From CAYMZZ01 sp046297935 (GTDB lineage: Bacteria > Bacteroidota > Bacteroidia > Chitinophagales > Chitinophagaceae): a stretch of 64,000 nt of DNA. Location of the stretch: NCBI GenBank assembly GCA_046297935.1, contig JBKBHA010000002.1, forward strand, positions 124,001-188,000. The letters are read 5' to 3'. The notes below the pieces were generated by a model. It made no database searches and was not told where the DNA came from. It saw only the letters and a list, made by a program, of their open reading frames with translations. The position numbers and the translations under genes are program-made. Within the stretch, counting starts at the first letter, position 1. Every line of letters begins with the position of its first letter. Of the stretch, positions 47,025-54,545 are shown one piece after another.

Positions 47025-48287
47025 ATGAAAAAAGTCAGCCTGCTGTTCGTTTTAATACTGTCAACAATCTGGCTTGAAGCGCAGGTGGTTATTGAACCCA
47101 ACCCATCGTATATTAATCCTGCGCATCGTCCTTTTTTCGACGAAATGCTCAATAGCGATGAGTATCTCGACGAACTCACACCTGAGCCGCCTTCTGAAAA
47201 CGATATTTGTTTTGACAAAAAAATAAAGATCAAAGTAACCAGCAACAAGGGGCCGGTGGAAACCTGTATGTTTATCAACACAAAAATCGGCCTGGTGGGT
47301 TATTCAGAACTGAAGCAAAACAGTGCCGGCATTTGCGATATACTGACCGGACTGCCCGATTTTAAGTTCAATATACTGGGACTGAAAGGCGATTTGTTTA
47401 ATTATTTCAATCGCATGGAAAAGGGACGCCTGGTACATACCAAAACACGCTATAAAGGAGCACGAAGGGTAGATGAACATAGCGCGGCCGAAGAAGGCAT
47501 TTTGTATCGAAAAGATGATAGCCGCGAGTTTTTGGGCGGCAAAGTAAAAGCCTGGTTGTATCAGTACGAAAATGGGCAAACCCAATACTATATTTTTGGC
47601 AAAACCCTGCCCGACAAAATTGTGATGGAACCCCTGAAATACCTGGGCATGTTTGCTGTGGGCTATCAATACAGCGAGGATGGCTTGTTTATTATTATGG
47701 CCGTGGAAAAGGATGGGTTTGAGTCTGCCATACTGGAAATGGAAAACCTGCCTACCTGTTTTAACCACACGCTTTTCCGCTTTGTGGAAGAGCAGGCCCA
47801 TACCCGCCAAACCGAAACCATCGACCGAGAACAAACTAATCTAAACGAACTAAAGGAACGTTCGCAAAGTCCCTGCCTGGGGCTAAAGCAGGAGCGGATT
47901 GATTTCAAAAAGAAAGCACTGCAAAAGAACAAGGAAAAATATGATCAGGTAAAGCAAAACCCCCGCGCCACCCAATACCAGCGCGATCAGGCCGAAGGCA
48001 ACCTGCAAATGAATTTTGAAGATGCTGTAGACGAGGAAATGCTCAAAACCAAAATCAAAATCTGCGACCTCGAAACCCGCATTGCCAACCAAAACCAATC
48101 GGCCGCCGCCGACGGCCGCCTGGAGCAACTGCTGGCCTGCCATCGCGACCGCCTGCGCCAACAGCAAAACCTCAAGGAACGCATCAAAAACATCGACAGC
48201 CAGTACCCCAACCAGTACCACAAGCAGCGCAGCGAAAAAATGCAGTTGTTTATCAGGGAGTCGTCGGGGCAGACGGGGTGTAAGTGA
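47025..48287 (+). CDS. Secreted protein with C-terminal coiled coil, unknown function
   Basis: 420 residues with signal peptide (MKKVSLLFVLILSTIWLEAQ). Residues ~20-240 form a globular region of unknown family with conserved-looking DICFDKKIKIK, FNRMEKGRLVHTKTRYKGARR and MFAVGYQYSEDGLFIIM. Residues ~255-405 are strongly Gln/Lys/Asn/Glu-rich and predicted coiled coil (RIDFKKKALQKNKEKYDQV, LETRIANQNQ, LRQQQNLKERIKNI). 36 bases after the lectin-protease gene, same strand, so third gene of that operon. Could be a structural or secretion partner of the lectin-protease (inference). Confidence 0.7.
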   Translation: MKKVSLLFVLILSTIWLEAQVVIEPNPSYINPAHRPFFDEMLNSDEYLDELTPEPPSENDICFDKKIKIKVTSNKGPVETCMFINTKIGLVGYSELKQNSAGICDILTGLPDFKFNILGLKGDLFNYFNRMEKGRLVHTKTRYKGARRVDEHSAAEEGILYRKDDSREFLGGKVKAWLYQYENGQTQYYIFGKTLPDKIVMEPLKYLGMFAVGYQYSEDGLFIIMAVEKDGFESAILEMENLPTCFNHTLFRFVEEQAHTRQTETIDREQTNLNELKERSQSPCLGLKQERIDFKKKALQKNKEKYDQVKQNPRATQYQRDQAEGNLQMNFEDAVDEEMLKTKIKICDLETRIANQNQSAAADGRLEQLLACHRDRLRQQQNLKERIKNIDSQYPNQYHKQRSEKMQLFIRESSGQTGCK

Positions 48288-48439
48288 GGGGGGGAATTGT
48301 TTGGAAATTATCCAATTGTTCCGAACAGCAAAACAAGTACATGCCGAGCTGGAGATAAGCCAAAATTTTTCACGATGTGCCCTTGAAGGTCTCAAATCCG
48401 GAAATAGAATGAATTGTTGAGACTGCGACTCCGCTTTGT

Positions 48440-49462
48440 TTAGATGTCCTTAGAGTTAATGATTACTTTTGATACCCGAACTTTTTTGGTACTCACACAA
48501 TTCATTAAATTTTGATTGAAGAGAACCAAATTATTTCCATGGTCATGTAGCGAACTTCTAAATTTAATGCCCTGTACGTTTGTGAAAATTTTAATAAACT
48601 CACAAATAAATTGAGTAGGAATGTAGTCTAAGTCAGAATCATATCTTCTCATAGGCTTGGATAAATCCCTACTAATTATTTTTTTTAACAGCCTTGATTT
48701 TATTTTTTTATTTACTTCATTAGGATGATACAAAGTTGAGTCTTCCGTAAAATCTGAAATAATAACCTCTTCTTTAAGATATGGATCGATCTTAAAGAGT
48801 GCAATAGTAACCTCATCAAGATACGAAGCTCTTATTTCGTAAAGAATTGTTTCTGGATTGTCGCTAAGGTACAAGTACGGAATGCCTTTTGGATTTGCTC
48901 GGCCAGCAGATGATATTTCTTTAGGAGGGCAAAACATCTCTTTGTTAGTAAAAGGCAAAGTATTTAAAATGTTGTGCAACCGGGCTCTATAAAACGTCTC
49001 GTCTGTTTTGATTACAACTTTGCTTTCAAAAAAACTATCCCATCCCAAATCGTCGGTTAAATAATTGATATCTGTAAAATATCGCCTTTCCCATTTTAAC
49101 TGCTCTTTCAGTTTGAACCAATAGTTTACATTCTCAAGTATCTCTGCATTAAAATCGACAAATTCTGAAGAATTTGTTATCGTTGTACCCAGTTTATTGA
49201 GGACAAAATTCAAGATCGTATTACCACATGTTAAATTGCTAAATAAACTCCAATTCCCTTGTATTAAGGAGACTAAACTATTGCCGTCTGGCTTGACTTG
49301 AAAATTGTCGATAAGCTCTTTAAAAAAATCAAGCAATTCTTCAAAGGGCAGTATTTCGATATCCTTTTTGTGACAACTGTCACAATCTCCTCGCATATTT
49401 TGCGATACTATGAACCCTATTAGTTCTTTATCCGCAAAACAGTCTTTACAAACAAATTGCAT
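48440..49462 (-). CDS. RES-domain protein with N-terminal zinc ribbon (HEPN/RES-type)
   Basis: 340 residues. An N-terminal four-cysteine knuckle CKDC (5-8) and CDSC (27-30) should bind zinc; residues ~35-145 are helical, as in HEPN/RES N-terminal domains. The RES domain spans ~150-320: FYRARLHN, SSAGRANPKGIPYLYLSDNPE and TILYEIR hold the conserved Arg, Ser and Glu positions. RES domains of toxin-antitoxin systems break down NAD+. The operon order is sce7726-like, sce7725-like, then this gene, with gaps of eight and four bases. Base composition is clearly more AT-rich than neighbouring genes, as in the whole trio. Convergent with the secreted-protein operon. Confidence 0.82.
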   Translation of the reverse strand: MQFVCKDCFADKELIGFIVSQNMRGDCDSCHKKDIEILPFEELLDFFKELIDNFQVKPDGNSLVSLIQGNWSLFSNLTCGNTILNFVLNKLGTTITNSSEFVDFNAEILENVNYWFKLKEQLKWERRYFTDINYLTDDLGWDSFFESKVVIKTDETFYRARLHNILNTLPFTNKEMFCPPKEISSAGRANPKGIPYLYLSDNPETILYEIRASYLDEVTIALFKIDPYLKEEVIISDFTEDSTLYHPNEVNKKIKSRLLKKIISRDLSKPMRRYDSDLDYIPTQFICEFIKIFTNVQGIKFRSSLHDHGNNLVLFNQNLMNCVSTKKVRVSKVIINSKDI

Positions 49463-49466
49463 ACTA

Positions 49467-50399
49467 CTAGCTTAGATAGGAGGCTACAATGAACAGGTGA
49501 TTTTTGATGGAAATCTTCTTAACTGTACCTAGACCGGGATATTTTCCATATTCGTAATATTCTCGCAATTCCGCTATCGCAGAGTTGTCTAAAGGCAAAT
49601 CATCGCAAAAAGCTATTGCTTTCCCGGCTGCCTCTGCAAATTTTCCTTGGACGTTAGCTATCGAATCATTGGTTTCTGAAGTGAAGTGCCTAATCCAAAT
49701 TTGATCGTCAGCGTCTGGATTTATGTATGTCAAATGAATAACCACAGCTCTTGGTGTGCTGCCGCCGTCAACAAATTCTTTTGGCAATACTGTAAAGTCG
49801 CCAAAGCCTTGATACTTATCCTCTTCATAAAATAGATGTTCTTCAGAAAATTTATGCGCTGCAATATTTAAGAAGTCGGCATTTTTCTGTTGTTTTTCGA
49901 AAACGTCATCAAGCCTTATATAAAATTTTCCCAGGGTTTTGATAAATCTGTCGAGACTTCTATACTTGTTCGGGTCGAAAAGCATCACATGACTGACCTG
50001 TGGCATTTGGCACAATTCCTTAAAGCCATCTTCATTGGAAAAATTATCTAAAGAAATGATTAAGCAGTTGGTGAAGTTATTTTGAATTATGCTGTTACTA
50101 ATGTATTCGGCATTATCGGAATAGTGGAATGCAGGAAGAAACTTAGAGTTTTCCAGTCCTGCGACATAGGTTAAAAAGATATCGGTATCTCCTGGAATTT
50201 CGCCCTCAAAAGGGTTCATTATAAGGTATGCACTAAAATCACTTTCTTGAAATATTCTATGAGCGAGGTTTAAATTATTGAAGCTCTCCTTTATAGGTTC
50301 TAGCACTGGAACAACTTTGCCCTGTAATATGCCTTCGGCTGCCAATTCTCTGAGCGTAATCAGCTCAAATTGTCTTGCTCTTAGATAAGGAAAGTACAT
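49467..50399 (-). CDS. sce7725 family protein (beta protein type)
   Basis: 310 residues, no signal or membrane segment. The opening MYFPYLRARQFELITLREL followed by VVPVLEPIKES is the characteristic start of the sce7725/beta-protein group, named from a Sorangium locus; function not established. The middle alternates beta strands and helices, suggesting an alpha/beta barrel (LIISLDNFS, HVMLFDPNKY, FYIRLDDVFE), and the C-terminal part holds SETNDSIANVQGKFAEAAGKAIAF. It lies between the nuclease-like sce7726 gene (eight bases) and the RES gene (four bases), the paired arrangement that gave both families their names. AT-rich. Confidence 0.75.
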   Translation of the reverse strand: MYFPYLRARQFELITLRELAAEGILQGKVVPVLEPIKESFNNLNLAHRIFQESDFSAYLIMNPFEGEIPGDTDIFLTYVAGLENSKFLPAFHYSDNAEYISNSIIQNNFTNCLIISLDNFSNEDGFKELCQMPQVSHVMLFDPNKYRSLDRFIKTLGKFYIRLDDVFEKQQKNADFLNIAAHKFSEEHLFYEEDKYQGFGDFTVLPKEFVDGGSTPRAVVIHLTYINPDADDQIWIRHFTSETNDSIANVQGKFAEAAGKAIAFCDDLPLDNSAIAELREYYEYGKYPGLGTVKKISIKNHLFIVASYLS

Positions 50400-50407
50400 A
50401 TAGAATC

Positions 50408-51256
50408 TTAAACAGTGTTTGTTTTCAATTTTATTATTAAGTTATCCCGTTCTACTTTCGTTAAATTCAGGGAAAGACAAATTTGATTAAACTCACTATT
50501 TACTTTGTTAAAAAACAGATTGTTTATCTTTCTTTCCTTTAATACTTCTAAGAAAAGCTTATTCAAGGCGTCGTTGGGGATATTGGCAATTAACTTCTTA
50601 CATGTCTCGAACTGAATGAACGTGTTCATTTCTGGTAATTCTTTGTAGTAGCTTTTTGTAATTTTTAAGTACTCTTTTGTGTGGAGAACTTCCATTATTG
50701 TGTCTTTGTCAATTATTTTGTTCTGCGGGGGTTTTTGAACTAAAGCAAACTGTTTGAATTCAGAATCGTACGTAATAATGCCAACACTTTTATCATACTC
50801 AAGATACTTTGATAACTGAACTTTAGGGACTATAATGTATACTTCATTGAACAACTTTCTGTATTCCTTTATTTGGGTTGAAAGCCGAACTTCTTTGTCC
50901 AAAATCGATTTTATTTCGAAGACTTTTGAAACACCATTGAACATTGCTAAATCGGCTATAGCTTTCCCTATTCTCAATTCATTGAAGATTACAGAATTAT
51001 TGCTACCCAGTTCTTTTTTAAGCCATTGGTTTAAAAACTCATTCTTTATTATGTATTCATTGGGATAGTGTTTCTCAAGCACCTTATAAGTCTTCTTCAA
51101 TACATGTAGGTAAGAGTCCCCTTGATGCTTTTCTAACAGTCTATACCTTTTCAGTTTAATATTGATTGATTCAAAGTCACCTTTCAGCCATCGAGAAACT
51201 TCGCTCCTCGAAAACAAAGAAGAAAAATCTCTTAATTGACCAACTGAAAATGACAT
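50408..51256 (-). CDS. sce7726 family protein, predicted PD-(D/E)xK nuclease
   Basis: 282 residues. First gene of the AT-rich operon, preceded by its own -7 box. The central region shows the restriction-endonuclease-like pattern: Glu93 in NELRIGKA, Asp102 in ADLAMF, Glu114-x-Lys116 in FEIKS, and Gln128 in a following helix (STQIKEYRKLF), then a strand VYIIVP. This is the spacing of the PD-(D/E)xK core. The family assignment to sce7726 rests on this region plus pairing with the sce7725-like gene. The C-terminal ~110 residues are helical. Likely acts on nucleic acid in the cytoplasm (inference). Confidence 0.75.
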   Translation of the reverse strand: MSFSVGQLRDFSSLFSRSEVSRWLKGDFESINIKLKRYRLLEKHQGDSYLHVLKKTYKVLEKHYPNEYIIKNEFLNQWLKKELGSNNSVIFNELRIGKAIADLAMFNGVSKVFEIKSILDKEVRLSTQIKEYRKLFNEVYIIVPKVQLSKYLEYDKSVGIITYDSEFKQFALVQKPPQNKIIDKDTIMEVLHTKEYLKITKSYYKELPEMNTFIQFETCKKLIANIPNDALNKLFLEVLKERKINNLFFNKVNSEFNQICLSLNLTKVERDNLIIKLKTNTV

Positions 51257-51280
51257 AAGTGCCTAATTTAATCTTTCATG

Positions 51281-51288
51281 CAAAGTTA
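51281..51288 (-). promoter_or_regulatory. Putative -7 box for the sce7726/sce7725/RES operon
   Basis: On the minus strand TAACTTTG matches TAnnTTTG, with the ATG (51256) 24 bases downstream. This gives the trio a promoter separate from the XRE gene, whose stop codon is at 51319. Confidence 0.5.
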
Positions 51289-51318
51289 AAACAATAATGC
51301 CTGATTGATGAATTGCTA

Positions 51319-51738
51319 CTATTTCTTGAGCTCTATCAGCTTTTCTAACTTCGCCATCATCTCATCCTTCTCCCTCAACATCCTTTCGTAAAGAGCTATC
51401 TTCTCTTCATGTAATTCAAGGATTTTTTCAAGTGGGTTTATAGTGGCATTATTAATATAAAGGGAATGCATGACAGCATTATCATTATTCGTAATTGTAT
51501 TCGCAATAATATTCACCGCCTGCTCCTCATCAAAATTCTGAAAAGCTTCCACGGGTATTTTGAGTGAGGATGAAATTTGTTGGAGTAGGGGAGCGTCGAT
51601 GCTTTCTTTTTGTTCGAGGAGGGAGATCTTTTTTTGGTTCCAGTCGTCGCCGAGATGGAGGGCCAGGGCTTCCTGTTTTATGCCGAGCATTTCGCGAAAG
51701 CGCTTTACGTTTCGGCCTTCGTGTATTTTCCTGTCCAT
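51319..51738 (-). CDS. XRE-family transcriptional regulator with C-terminal coiled coil
   Basis: 139 residues. Residues ~8-65 are a Cro/C1-type helix-turn-helix (NVKRFREMLGIKQEALALHLGDDWNQKKISLLEQKE), residues ~95-139 a charged coiled coil (LHEEKIALYERMLREKDEMMAKLEKLIELKK). Such regulators act as dimers. It points the same way as the AT-rich trio but its codon and base use look like the host. 62 bases separate it from the sce7726 gene. It is divergent from the SymE-like gene. It lacks the DUF2384-type C-terminal domain of classical RES antitoxins. Confidence 0.85.
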   Translation of the reverse strand: MDRKIHEGRNVKRFREMLGIKQEALALHLGDDWNQKKISLLEQKESIDAPLLQQISSSLKIPVEAFQNFDEEQAVNIIANTITNNDNAVMHSLYINNATINPLEKILELHEEKIALYERMLREKDEMMAKLEKLIELKK

Positions 51739-51783
51739 GAGTCTTGAATTTTCAAAGGTTCAACAATCGGGTGTTCTGTAAAA

Positions 51784-51791
51784 CAAATCTA
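51784..51791 (-). promoter_or_regulatory. Putative -7 box for the XRE gene
   Basis: On the minus strand TAGATTTG matches TAnnTTTG, 45 bases before the XRE ATG at 51738. Confidence 0.45.
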
Positions 51792-51903
51792 CGTATACAA
51801 TTTAAGTAAAATATCTGTTTGTGCAGGTAAATTATGCTGCCAGGAACTTGAATAGGCAGGGTTGTCGGGGGCAGCTTTGCTGTGTATCAAAACCCGGCAA
51901 ATC

Positions 51904-52107
51904 ATGGCTACAAGAACAAAGGTGCGGAGGCTAAAGGTGTACAAGAGATTGTTTGATCGGGGTGGCGGGTTTTTGCCGCTTCAGTACACGGTTAATTTTC
52001 CAGAGATCCGGTTGATTGGCAAATGGCTGAAAGATTGCGGGTTTGAACCGGGGCAGCGGATTGAGGTGACAACGGAACAGGGAAAGCTGACGATAAAGCG
52101 GTCGTAA
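51904..52107 (+). CDS. SymE-like small protein
   Basis: 67 residues from ATG 51904; longer frames need a TTG and are unlikely. The core RRLKVYKR ... FPEIRLIGKWLKDCGFEPGQRIEVTTEQGKLTIKRS follows the SymE-type pattern (IRLxGxWLxxxGFxxGxxVxV), an AbrB-like swapped-hairpin fold. E. coli SymE is a type I toxin kept silent by an antisense RNA; many homologues in Bacteroidota sit next to XRE genes and their activity is untested. Here it is divergent from an XRE gene with a 165-base shared gap. A weak -7 box (CAGCTTTG, 51872-51879) is present. An antisense RNA cannot be seen reliably. Confidence 0.75.
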   Translation: MATRTKVRRLKVYKRLFDRGGGFLPLQYTVNFPEIRLIGKWLKDCGFEPGQRIEVTTEQGKLTIKRS

Positions 52108-53090
52108 TTATTATGTTAAATGGTTTGGTGGTTTTGGGGTGTTTAAGTGGTTGCGATCTCCAGGTTGCAAAAACGTCTAGAGTAGCTACAGCTTTTTTAC
52201 CACAGAGCTCGCAGAGTTAATGCACAGAGAACACGGAGGGCGTTTCAGAGTGCTCGAAAACTCTGATCCTCCTGGCTGTGTCTTCGTATGCAACTCGTGA
52301 CCAGCTACAGCCTTTTAACCGCAGAACGCGCTGAGCTTTTTATGCTGAGAACGCGGAGGGCTTATCAAAGAATCAAAAGCGCATCAAAGTTTTGATACTC
52401 CTGGCTGTGTCTTTGCTTGCAACCCGTGACTAGCTACAGCCTTTTACCACGGAGCTCACAGAGTTAATGCGCAGAGAACACGGAGGGCTTTTCATAGTAG
52501 CTATCACTTTTACACCACAGCGGGCGACCTACAGGAAACAAATTCAACCAATCACTCATTTCTTTCAAACGCTCTCCGCCAACTCTGCGTAAAATCTCGG
52601 CGGACTCTGCGGTTAAACAGGCTCTCAATTCTTTCGGGTTGCTCAGTTACCTTCAAGCGCTTGCTTTTCTTTAACCGCAGAGCGCGCCGAGCTTTTTTGC
52701 GCTGAGAACTCGGAGGGCTTATTAAAGAATCAAAGGTGCATCAAAGTTTTGATACTCCTGGCTGTGTCTTCGTATGCAACTCGTGACTAGCTACGGCTTT
52801 TTTACCACAGAGCTCACAGAGTTAATGCACAGAGAACACGGAGGACTTTTCAGAGTGCGGGAAAGCTGTGAGACTTATGGATGCAACTGTGCCGGTGTGG
52901 TGTTCTAAATTCTAATCGATCATTTGTCCTATAATTTATATTATGTTAAATAGTGGAAATCTCCTTTCTTCATCGTTCCCTGATCCATTAGCAAACAATC
53001 AGCGTCATCTGCGAACAAATCGGCGCAATCTGCGGGATCTGAACTGCAAGTCATTAAGGAGATAAGGCCATGAAACAGCATGGTGCCGCC
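52108..53090. repeat. Dispersed-repeat block of ~120-360-base spaced units
   Basis: A 1052-base stretch (to 53159) without a gene. Starting points of the word CTACAGC/CTACGGC are at 52185, 52305, 52434 and 52791. Each is followed by TTTTACCACAGAGCTCACAGAG-like text and AACACGGAGG or AACGCGGAGG, and preceded by GGCTGTGTCTTCGTATGCAACTCGTGAC-like text. Copies are related but not identical. The 52560-52620 part is the opposite-strand form (CTCTGCGTAAAATCTCGG). The block 52110-52954 is bounded by direct copies of ATTATGTTAAATRGT (52110-52124 and 52940-52954). 52990-53040 adds ATCTGCG words of the type at 43489. Confidence 0.85.
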
Positions 53091-53113
53091 CCTACTGTAA
53101 ATGGCAATAAAAA

Positions 53114-53140
53114 AAGCCCGCGAGCAGAACTCGCGGGCTT
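53114..53140 (-). terminator. Rho-independent terminator after the TPR protein gene
   Basis: AAGCCCGCGAG (53114-53124) pairs with CTCGCGGGCTT (53130-53140) over CAGAA; on the minus strand a T-run follows. It ends the gyrA-TPR transcript. Confidence 0.92.
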
Positions 53141-53159
53141 ATATTTTACAGCAACCGGA

Positions 53160-54506
53160 TTAGCGGATAGTGCTATACAGGTCGTTCCATTTTTTAGCCA
53201 GGGCCTCGTACTTGGTTACGTCGGCATTTGCTTTGGAGGCACGGGCACGAGCGGCTTTCATGGTGTAAATATCACCGAGATAACCGGCGGCTTTTTTGTA
53301 CTGCTGCTTGTCAGAATTATTCAATTCACCTTTCTTGGCAAAAAGCTCGCAGGCTTTTTCGTAAGGCTCCTGCGCTTTGCCAAATACGGCGGCATATTCG
53401 TCGTCGAGCTGGTTGCGCTTGGCAATATCTTCCTTGCTGGCAGATGCACCGGGCTTGGTGCGCTTCTTCATATCAGCGGCATGATCTTCGCGCTTTTTGT
53501 CGGCAATAATAGACAGGTTAATGTAGTGGTCGCCTTTAATGAGGTACGACAGTTCCTCTTCGGGTTTAATAGTGGCGAGTTTGTCGAGCGCAGTCAGCAT
53601 TTTCTGCTCCAGCGCTGCGGGATCTTTGGGTTGAGGCTTGTCTTCTTTTTCGGAATGCAATGCTTCAAAAGCCAGCTCTACCAGCGACATATTGGCCTTA
53701 TAGCTGTTGGGATCCACGCTTAATTGCTGATCAAGTGCGGCAACCTTCGCGTCAAAATCAGTTTCCAGTCCTACCGCAAAATCAACTTTATCGTAGGTAA
53801 AGAATTCGCTCTTCGGATACAGCTGAGCACCTGCAGCTTTGTATTTCTCAAATTTCTCCATGTCTTTTTTCATAAAGGCATGGGTAACCAGAAAGCGATA
53901 CACGCTCTCGTAGTTTTCTCCGCTCACTTTGGCCTCGGCCAGTTTTTCGTAGTATTTAGCGGCCTCATCTTTTTGCTCACTCATTTCGGCGGTATAGGCA
54001 GCCAGAATAAGTGTATTGGTATCTACTGTTGAATTCAACAATTTATGCTTGCCGAGCAATTCCGAATAAGTAGCTACTTTTTTAAACTGATTAAATGCTT
54101 CTGCGTACTTTTTATCAGCATACAGGCTATATCCCTTGTCGAAATAAATAGAGTAAAGATTGATGGGAGCAATCTGGTACACGGGATCTTTGATCTGTTC
54201 TTCGGTAGGATCCATTTCGATGTATTTGGCTAGTGAAGCCTCTGCTTCTGTAATCAGTGCGTCTGATTTGCCTTGTGCCTTGTATCCGCTATCGGCGGCG
54301 AGAAATGCGTATACAGTCGATTTAAGGATATAGGCTTCAGGCTTAGCGGCAAATTTGGCATTGTCCATTTTCTTGTCGATATCTGCCTTGGCATCTTCAA
54401 ACACCTTGGTGGATTTGAAGAGCAGTTTATTCTTGATGTTGTCGTACTGCGCCTGAACCAATATGGCAAGGGTCAGAAACGAAGTCAAAAGCGCGATCTT
54501 TTTCAT
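53160..54506 (-). CDS. Secreted TPR protein
   Basis: 448 residues with signal peptide (MKKIALLTSFLTLAILVQAQ). The rest is helical with several TPR-type units (FDKGYSLYADKKYAEAFNQFKKVATY, LILAAYTAEMSEQKDEAAKYYEKLAEA, KANMSLVELAFEAL) and Lys/Ala/Asp-rich composition. No catalytic motif. Periplasmic location is expected. It starts 40 bases after the gyrA stop on the same strand and so is probably transcribed with gyrA. The role is unknown; a link with gyrase is only positional. Confidence 0.8.
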   Translation of the reverse strand: MKKIALLTSFLTLAILVQAQYDNIKNKLLFKSTKVFEDAKADIDKKMDNAKFAAKPEAYILKSTVYAFLAADSGYKAQGKSDALITEAEASLAKYIEMDPTEEQIKDPVYQIAPINLYSIYFDKGYSLYADKKYAEAFNQFKKVATYSELLGKHKLLNSTVDTNTLILAAYTAEMSEQKDEAAKYYEKLAEAKVSGENYESVYRFLVTHAFMKKDMEKFEKYKAAGAQLYPKSEFFTYDKVDFAVGLETDFDAKVAALDQQLSVDPNSYKANMSLVELAFEALHSEKEDKPQPKDPAALEQKMLTALDKLATIKPEEELSYLIKGDHYINLSIIADKKREDHAADMKKRTKPGASASKEDIAKRNQLDDEYAAVFGKAQEPYEKACELFAKKGELNNSDKQQYKKAAGYLGDIYTMKAARARASKANADVTKYEALAKKWNDLYSTIR

Positions 54507-54545
54507 CAGTTTTTAATGATTGGAGATAATAAAATGTGTTTTGTT

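Noticed and set aside
48440..52107. Prophage or integrated plasmid
   Set aside because: No integrase, transposase, capsid, replication or att-like repeats could be recognised around the AT-rich genes.
52185..52856. CRISPR-like array
   Set aside because: Units are irregularly spaced and diverged, with no constant repeat and unique spacers, and no cas genes are nearby.
53070..53723. Open frame opposite the secreted TPR protein
   Set aside because: It is antisense to a clear signal-peptide TPR gene and its translation runs through the terminator hairpin.
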